A DNA stretch of 64,000 nt from Patellaria atrata CBS 101060 (Eukaryota > Ascomycota > Dothideomycetes > Patellariales > Patellariaceae). The notes under the pieces are model-generated. The model worked only from the letters and a program-made list of their open reading frames with translations, searched no databases and had not been told where the DNA came from. Location: assembly GCA_010093705.1 (NCBI GenBank), contig MU006111.1, forward strand, positions 62,001-126,000, in the 5' to 3' direction. Both the position numbers and the translations under genes were made by a program. Positions 57,623-64,000 of the stretch are shown here, piece by piece (position 1 is the first letter of the stretch; every line of letters starts with the position of its first letter).

Positions 57623-60144
57623 TCAATGCCCCTGGCTGCCCGCTCTTCTCCTCGCGTCTACGGCCGCTTTGTGGCCTCTATTCTTAAGATGTACCTCGAA
57701 GTTCTCTACGGTGAGTCCAGGCCCTGCCGTGTACAGCTTTCCGGGACAGTCGTTACACCTAATACGAGGTAGATATTGATACTTTACATTAGCTGGCAGA
57801 GGTGTGCCAGGGGGTAATGGATCCATCCTTATCTGCTGTCCAGTCATACGATCAACAGCGGTGTGGCGCATAGCAGCTTCAAAGTCATCATTAGGATACT
57901 TTTGCTTTAGCTCATTGAGAGCATCAGACAGCCAAGGAGGCGGAGGTGCCTGGGCGATTAAATGTTAGTGGTTAAGGATAATTGACATCACTGGATTGAT
58001 CGACTTACGGGACCTAAACCGAGGACGGCGGGATAGGGTGCATCCACCCGCCCATCGACGGTATATTGCCATTGGTGTGTCGTGTTACTTGGTGTCTCAG
58101 TATTGCTTTGGGCCTGGGGAGGATTCGGCGTGGTACGCGATGGGGGTGCTGGAGACGGAGGAGGAGGCATTGAACTTGCAGCAGAGTTGGTAAGGGATGC
58201 TCCTTGCGAAGCTGCTCGAGGAGTTGATAGAAGGTTCTGCCCCGGTTTTTTGTTCTGTACTTGTCTCAATTTGTCTTTAGATATCTTCAGTTTGACAATC
58301 AACGTGTCCGGGACAGAACTGTCTTCTTTTATATCATTTGCTCTTAGTGACCGAGAAGAGGTTCTAGTCTCGTGGTGATGCGAGGAGACTTCGGGTGTAG
58401 CTGAACGGACAGTGTTAGCTCTCATTGCCACCTGTGCCGCTGCCGCTGCTCCTCGGATTCCTCTTGTCCGGGCCGTACCCCCGGTCGTGATTTGTGACAC
58501 GGCAGGCGACCCAGGTACTGACTGGTCACTATCCGATTCATCTGATTCCTCATCTTCGCCCCTTCCTGACACACGTTTGCTCTTGCCAGATACGGACCGT
58601 GTCAACTTGAACAACCGACTCTCCTCTATGCTTTCTACAGCTCCCGGTATGACATTAGAAACCAACAAGGAACGTACAGTACGTTGACGGTCTTTGAGAT
58701 CCGGAAGCGCTGGACCTCCGCGACGATTTACCGATCGTTTCTGTCGCCGCTGCTCACGCATAATTGAGAGTTCGGCTCTCTCAAGCTCAGCCTCGTTCAG
58801 CTCGTACAAATACGGAGTGTAATCTTTAGCAGCTTGTTGAGGCCTGAACACAGAAGGAAGAGGAGACGGGAGAAAGCTGTCTCGCACGTCACCATCCTCT
58901 ATCGGTCTCCCGTCGAACGGATGACCGGTTATATAAAGACTTTTAGTGAACATTTGGCACTGTTCCCTTATCGAATGCGCGATTGCAGTTGCAAATTCCC
59001 CTGATAAAGACATCTCAGCTGCCATCAAACGCGCGAATTCCTCCGGTGAGTTGAGTGGGTTGTTTATCTCCCACTCGAATTGATCCATGAGGGTAAGTTG
59101 TCCGATGGTTATGTTAAGCTTGATAAGAATCCTCATTTCGTCGTTTTTGTATGCGAAGTAAGGCAAATGTGGGTCAAGGGGCTCTTCTTCGATGAAGACA
59201 TGAGGATAGAAATCCTGTATCTGTTCCTGGATCTCGCGATTGATATGATGAGCTATAGGCGCTGCAGCTTCTGGGGGTATCTTGAAGTCCTCGACCATGG
59301 TTTCTGCGAATAATTCGGGTTTGATCACTCGATCATGGAGATTCCACGTAAAGGTGTCTCGTAACTTGATCTTGTCGAATTCGATATCCAGTCTCACAGG
59401 AACTAGCTCCTCCAACTGTTCCGCTTGAGTGGCTGCATCCTTCCTAGAAACGTGCAATTGACGCGTCCTCCTATTCCCTGCCCGTTTCCGTTGCGCTGGG
59501 TAAACGATAGGCACACCATTCGCGGTCCTCGCATCAGTCCGCCCGTTACCATATCCACCGTAACCACGTCCGAATACAGATCCTGGATCCGATTGTCTCT
59601 GAATCTTTACTTGATTGTAATAGTCTCTCTCAAAACCAATGTCTTTGAACAGCTTCCTGATTCGTTCCGACTGCTCATTCATCGCAACGGAGTGTAAGGA
59701 ATCGCGTAAGACATATTGATTGAGTAAGTAATCGTGGATATTGGGTTGTTCGTGTTCTTTTTCCGACTCGGGTGCCGGCTGTACAGGAATGCGAGAACCC
59801 GATCTGGAGCGTTTTCTGCTGGGGGAAGCACCGTTCATATTCACGTTCGCGTTTTCTGGTGCTGTGGGGGTAGGAGTGATGTTGGGTTTAGATGGTGCGG
59901 TATCCTCGTGTTCAGGAAGAGTCAAGCCCGATGCGGCCAGGACTGCCTTTGCCTTCTCCTTCCCTTCACGAATGGCATCTCTTCCGTCTGTGCCGGAACG
60001 GAGATTATCACTATTAGGCACCTGTACTGCACCTTCCGATATTGAACCATTAGACATTGAGGGTGCGCTTTGCGCTTGTTGTGTCGAAGGAGTATTTTGG
60101 GCTGAAGCTGAAGGGGGTTCGGTGGTAGCAACTGGAGATAGCAT
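57623..60144 (-). CDS. SNF5: Snf5, core subunit of the SWI/SNF chromatin-remodelling complex
   Basis: Exons 60144-58009 and 57949-57623 (59-nt intron) give 820 aa. After a disordered N-terminus with an NLS-like RKRSRSGSR, two SNF5 repeats follow: VPVRLDIEFDKIKLRDTFTW near 245 and LIKLNITIGQLTLMDQFEWE near 345. The tail is rich in Ser/Pro and has the C-terminal region of filamentous-fungal orthologues, including a small CxxC motif (RIRCNDCPGKLYT) after the intron. SWI/SNF slides or ejects nucleosomes to activate transcription. Sfh1 (RSC) is the only other candidate; the long disordered N-terminus and the C-terminal finger fit fungal Snf5, but this is not proof. Confidence 0.93.
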
Positions 60145-61299
60145 GGTAGGATATCAACATCCACGAGAATGGACCGAGTCACAGGCCAGTAGCTGTGGAT
60201 TGGCCGATGGACTAAAAGTTATACATGAATGGACTATATAGGTCAGCGTCATGTTTGCGATGAAAGTCGCGTCGGTCGCAAATCCGCGACGGATGGAAAT
60301 GGAATGGCTTGGGACAGGAGGTGAAGGGGACGACAAGACTTGTATTTGTTCATGTGAAGAGCGATGAGAGAAAACCGACACAAAGATAGATCGGATGGAA
60401 CAGATGAACATACCGGAGATTCACGCAAAAGCGCGCGTGTCGAACCTTTTGGGCTGGGCGGGTCTGCTGAAAGAATGGAAGACTTTGCCGAGAGCGGAGA
60501 GTCAGAGAATTGGGGGATTGGAAAGCAAGCGTGGAGGCCCAACCCGCCGAGTCCGCCACGACAGAAAGTCAGAAGAGGAGAGGGGCGGAAGTTCCCCTGC
60601 AATAATAGAAACAATTTAATGGAGGAAAATGATAAGCTTATTGCTATCATTCGTTGGTGGCCAGTGTTACATGAGGGGACGAGTTTTGGGGGGGAGAATG
60701 GGGGGATTGAGGCCTATCTGATACGAGAGGCGAGCCAAATTGCCTGTAAACCACCTTACAGTATCTAGTACTTCGATCCAATATGAAAGGAAATACATTA
60801 TAATAGAAGCTTTTTAAACCCTCTCTATCCTGCTTATTGCTCATAACCGAAAGTCTGAATCGCAGGGGAAGATATAATCACGTGAAGCAGACTCTCACCA
60901 GTTCTTTAAAGAGGGAACCGTAAATCCATAGATCCACTTTGATCTCATCATATAGATTTTTAGGGGATATAATATGCTAATATAAGGTAGTGAACAAGAA
61001 CCAGACAACCGCTACGCCAGGAAACTCATCCTTCGCTCTTTGACTTCCGTTAACACAAAAAGTAGATGAAACGCCTGAATCATCGGAATTTTTCCAATCG
61101 CAAGCTAGAAGAAAACATCATTCGTTCTCCACCATAATCTGCTAAAGGCCGTTCTGGTATACTGAGGATTTGCATCATTGGCGTGAATGTGGAGGAGATG
61201 GGATGGATAGATTGGTTGGGCAGAACGTGAGGTCACGGCTTGGATAGCTCTGGTACATAGCTGTTTGATAGACGGGGAAGAGGAGTTGGCTTAAGGGAA
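60145..61299. other. Intergenic region, about 1.16 kb
   Basis: It holds the SNF5 promoter and the VPS74 3' flank. Frames on both strands (60249-60768) overlap in a CT/GA-rich stretch and look random. G-runs occur near 60674-60707. Nothing else recognised. Confidence 0.5.
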
Positions 61300-62530
61300 T
61301 TATAGGAGAGAATCCAATCTGGTGAAGACGCTCAAGCACGCGGCCACAACCTATTTCAGTAATGAGCATCTTGAATACGGGAAGTGTATTCAAAACGTAC
61401 CTCGAGCTGTAGCTCTTTATCCTTCCCAGCATTAACTTCGTCTGCAATGACCTGTCCCAGGTTTGCACCAATACCACCTGAACCGCCCGCACGCCTCGCA
61501 AAAGGCCACTGGGAATATTCGGCAAGCAACTCATCAACCTGAGCGAAAGCGCGTTCCCTAGCCTCATGTCCTAATGTGGATAGCGCATTCTCAAGAACGT
61601 TTGCTGCATATGCTGCACACAGCATCGAGATAGTCCTTAAGTATCTGAACTCGAGATCCTCGGGTAAGAACTGGCTGTTTGGGAGGACCACAGTTCTATT
61701 TGTGAGGACATTACGCACTCTACGCCTGATCTCATCCTTGGCCACGCTATCAGCTACCGGGTGTGTGGCCATATCGAAGAGTAGGAAGTTGCGCTTTTCT
61801 GTCCTTAGTACCCCTTTATCTACCAGTCCCTTTAGGAGCCGTTCGCGGACTTGTTTAAGTTGGTAGCCGATCTTCATGAGGTTCCAGGTCTCTCCTGTAT
61901 ATAACTACTCATTAGCGCACCATTTTCAAGGGCTTGAGGAGATGTCGTGTCAAGATCGTACCACTCATCAGGTCGATCCAAGAGCTTACGCTCATCTTCT
62001 CACTAGACTTCATCATCTTCAGAGCCTCATCCAAAAGAACCTCTCCTGTCAATGTATCATCGATAACTTCGATTACCCTGTCGGCCAGGGGAAATCTCCT
62101 TCGCGAAGAGTCTTTCTGCATGCTCACGCGACCCCTAAACGCCAATTCGATTACTATACATCCTCTTAGCGCGTATGATATGTTATCATTCCAAAATGAC
62201 AGGTAACCCTGAGAATGCCATATTAGATATGTTCCTAACAGAGTGTTGCGAGGCTACGGGACCGACCTGTTTATCCTTCAAGCCCATCAATATCACCTCC
62301 TCCATCAGGGTCAGCTTGGGCTGTTTATTTCTCTCCGAACTTTCACTGATATCTTTCGGGTCAAATACGATCTTGTGTCCATTTTCTGAGCTCTCATATG
62401 ACGTTTCTGGACCTCTGCTTTCTACTTCGTTGCGTTTTGGTACGGGAGAGCTGACACGGCTCCCATCTTCGGTCTCTGTTGTCGCGGCGCCGCCTCCCCT
62501 TCGACGCATCACTCCAGCCGACGAAGCCAT
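61300..62530 (-). CDS. VPS74: Vps74/GOLPH3, Golgi PI4P-binding retention factor
   Basis: Exons 62530-62267, 62208-61962, 61894-61401 and 61350-61300 give 351 aa. The N-terminal VMRRRGGG resembles the Arg cluster through which Vps74/GOLPH3 binds coatomer. The GPP34 domain follows: [51 protein letters not shown] and the C-terminal [20 protein letters not shown]. It binds PI4P on the Golgi and holds glycosyltransferases there, which ties in with the glycosylation theme. Exon 4 has only 51 nt; the intron before it restores the family's C-terminal helix. Confidence 0.96.
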
Positions 62531-63093
62531 TCCCTTGTTACCGAATGTATCAAAACTCTATTATTCAGGTGTTGGGTAAACTTTCTGGCCAAGTTCAGGG
62601 CCAACGTAGGGTTGAGCGGGAGCTCGCGTTGGGAGAAAGTGGCATTCAGGAGTGGCTCAGAACATTTCAGCTGCAGAACTAGCCAATTAGGTTGCAGTGG
62701 CTTGGGGGTTAGTCGAAAATAGAGGTGGTGTCGCGTTGGGATAATTTTTCCAAAGAATGTGCTTGTCAAAACCGAAAGCTGCACGACCTTTTGGTTGAAG
62801 GAGAACATTCTTCCTTGGCATTGGTTAGGCACCTTTGATATCATGTGGAAAAGCACACAAAGCATCAGAGCGGGCATGGTATTCCATAAGCCCAGCGTTC
62901 CCTAGAATTATCAATGCAAAGTTACAGAATCACATTTTCTATGTCCATGATACAGACGCGCCACATCCTCAGTTTCAAGCAAAGTGATTTTATACAAGGT
63001 GAGTGTAGTTGCCCGTTCAACGCCGCATGTTGATTCCACTACGTCTCCATGAGACCATTGAAAATCCCGTATTCCATCCATACCGCAATCCCT
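62531..63093. other. Intergenic region between VPS74 and ACP1
   Basis: These 563 bp contain the VPS74 promoter and the ACP1 3' flank. The minus-strand frame 62509-62877 overlaps the VPS74 start and shows no similarity. Confidence 0.5.
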
Positions 63094-63776
63094 CTAATGA
63101 GCTGTCCAATTGTCAGCATTTGGCGAGTGATACAAATAGAGTTGATATACCATCTGGTTGAGATAGAATATATTCTACGGCTTGATTGACTATCTGTATG
63201 TCAGCAATCTGTGTGAACCTATCAGTTGAACTCGATCTTGCACCTACCACTGTGGATGGCATCGGCGTCCTTGTCCGGGATCTCAATGCTAAATTCCTGC
63301 AACAATCAGCCCCTGCTAACACCGAGTGAATCTGGTATCACCGACCTCCTCGATTGCCATGACCACCTCCACGGTATCCAGACTGTCCAGGCCTAAATCA
63401 TTGGCAAAGTGTGACTGAGGGGAGAGCTATGTGAAATGAGCATCCATCGACGTGACATCTCATTAAATCGAGGGAGATGATACCTTCGAAGCATCGGTGA
63501 TCTGATGAAAGCGTCAGCTAAGATCCAATCGGCGATTCATCGTGACAATACCTTATCAAAGTTCTTCAGAAGGTCTAATATCCTCCCTTGAACCTCATCT
63601 TTTGCAAGACCGGCGTGTGCCGAGTAGCACCTCAATGCCTGGAAGCATGCGGAGGGAGCGACCTGCCTCGATTGAAGAAAGGAAGTTGGGGTGAACGGCC
63701 GGAGAATTAGCGCTGGTCTGCGGACAACGGATTTAGATGCACTTCGCGCGGTTCTGAGGAGAGCTGTTCTGAGCAT
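63094..63776 (-). CDS. ACP1: Mitochondrial acyl carrier protein
   Basis: Six exons (63776-63552, 63501-63484, 63426-63346, 63296-63248, 63189-63151, 63101-63094) give 139 aa. An Arg/Ser-rich presequence (MLRTALLRTARSASKSVVRR) fits mitochondrial import; the ATG at 63776 is used since the longer frame starts at GTG. DLGLDSLDTVEVVMAIEEEF carries Ser96, the 4'-phosphopantetheine attachment site, and EIPDKDADAIHS and VEYILSQPDAH close the fold. It serves mitochondrial type II fatty-acid synthesis, lipoic acid supply, complex I and Fe-S assembly. Five introns, an 18-nt exon 2 and an 8-nt terminal coding exon make it unusually broken up, but every junction is in phase and restores the family sequence. 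Intron 4 needs an acceptor at AGATAG rather than the preceding ACAG. Confidence 0.95.
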
Positions 63777-64000
63777 GTTGACGGCGTTGATGAGGGATAA
63801 GGGTGGAGTTAATGTTAATGATGGAGCTCGCTCGTTCTTGTTTCTATCAAAGCTCGAGCAAGTCACGGGATCTGGGATCTGGAGACCTCAAAAACCCTTC
63901 AACACTGATAGATGCATTTTATACCCCGATATAATCCTATGTATAGCGTATATCTCAAGTATTATCCAGAATCAATGTACATCAATCCATTCGTCCCCTC

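Noticed and set aside
60249-60650. 133-codon minus-strand frame and overlapping plus-strand frames
   Set aside because: Both strands are open in a CT/GA-rich region, which is expected from composition; no features found.
1-64000. Transposons, virus-like elements, rRNA genes, CRISPR arrays
   Set aside because: No reverse transcriptase, integrase, transposase, terminal repeats or array-like repeats were recognised by reading; small degraded pieces could still be missed.

Overview
The window reads as nuclear DNA of a filamentous ascomycete (Pezizomycotina; I cannot place it to class). The reasons are a Zn2Cys6 regulator with a fungal-specific domain, fungal forms of Rco1, Snf5, Sld2, Msc2 and Sgd1, and many short introns (about 44-220 nt) with CTRAC-like branch points. 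I can model 28 protein genes (one cut by the left edge, one of uncertain structure) and one tRNA gene on both strands, about one gene per 2.3 kb. I recognise no transposon, virus-like element, rRNA or CRISPR array. Most models were assembled by hand: every intron was placed by splice signals plus reading-frame phase, and phases add up for all models except the one flagged as unresolved. Several starts implied by longest open frames are not ATG, so I moved them to the first suitable ATG.

Left arm (1-13.5 kb) is accessory in character. A 3-hydroxyacyl-CoA dehydrogenase and a peroxisomal-type (C-terminal AKL) acyl-CoA ligase diverge from a 0.28 kb promoter. A Cys-rich single-pass membrane protein, a secreted Ala/Asp-rich protein, a CYP52/CYP539-like cytochrome P450 and a Zn2Cys6 transcription factor follow, all on the minus strand. 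They could serve fatty-acyl or aromatic-acid breakdown, but that link is inference.

Middle (13.9-34.6 kb): the Msc2-type zinc transporter diverges from ALG1. Then come a small coiled-coil protein, tRNA-Ala(AGC) with a 10-nt intron, OST3, a large coiled-coil protein, the mitochondrial rRNA methyltransferase MRM2, an unresolved gene, RFT1, a GNAT acetyltransferase and an SDR. ALG1, OST3 and RFT1 act at three stages of N-glycosylation within 15 kb.

Right arm (36-64 kb) is mostly conserved housekeeping: SLD2 (replication initiation), LPD1 (lipoamide dehydrogenase), SGD1/NOM1 (40S biogenesis) divergent from SRP14, a DOPA 4,5-dioxygenase-like enzyme, cytosolic asparaginyl-tRNA synthetase, RCO1 (Rpd3S), an EBP1/PA2G4-like protein, an EEP-family hydrolase, SNF5 (SWI/SNF), VPS74 (Golgi PI4P effector) and mitochondrial acyl carrier protein ACP1. 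Chromatin (RCO1, SNF5) and mitochondrial functions (MRM2, LPD1, ACP1) recur, but I see no shared regulation.
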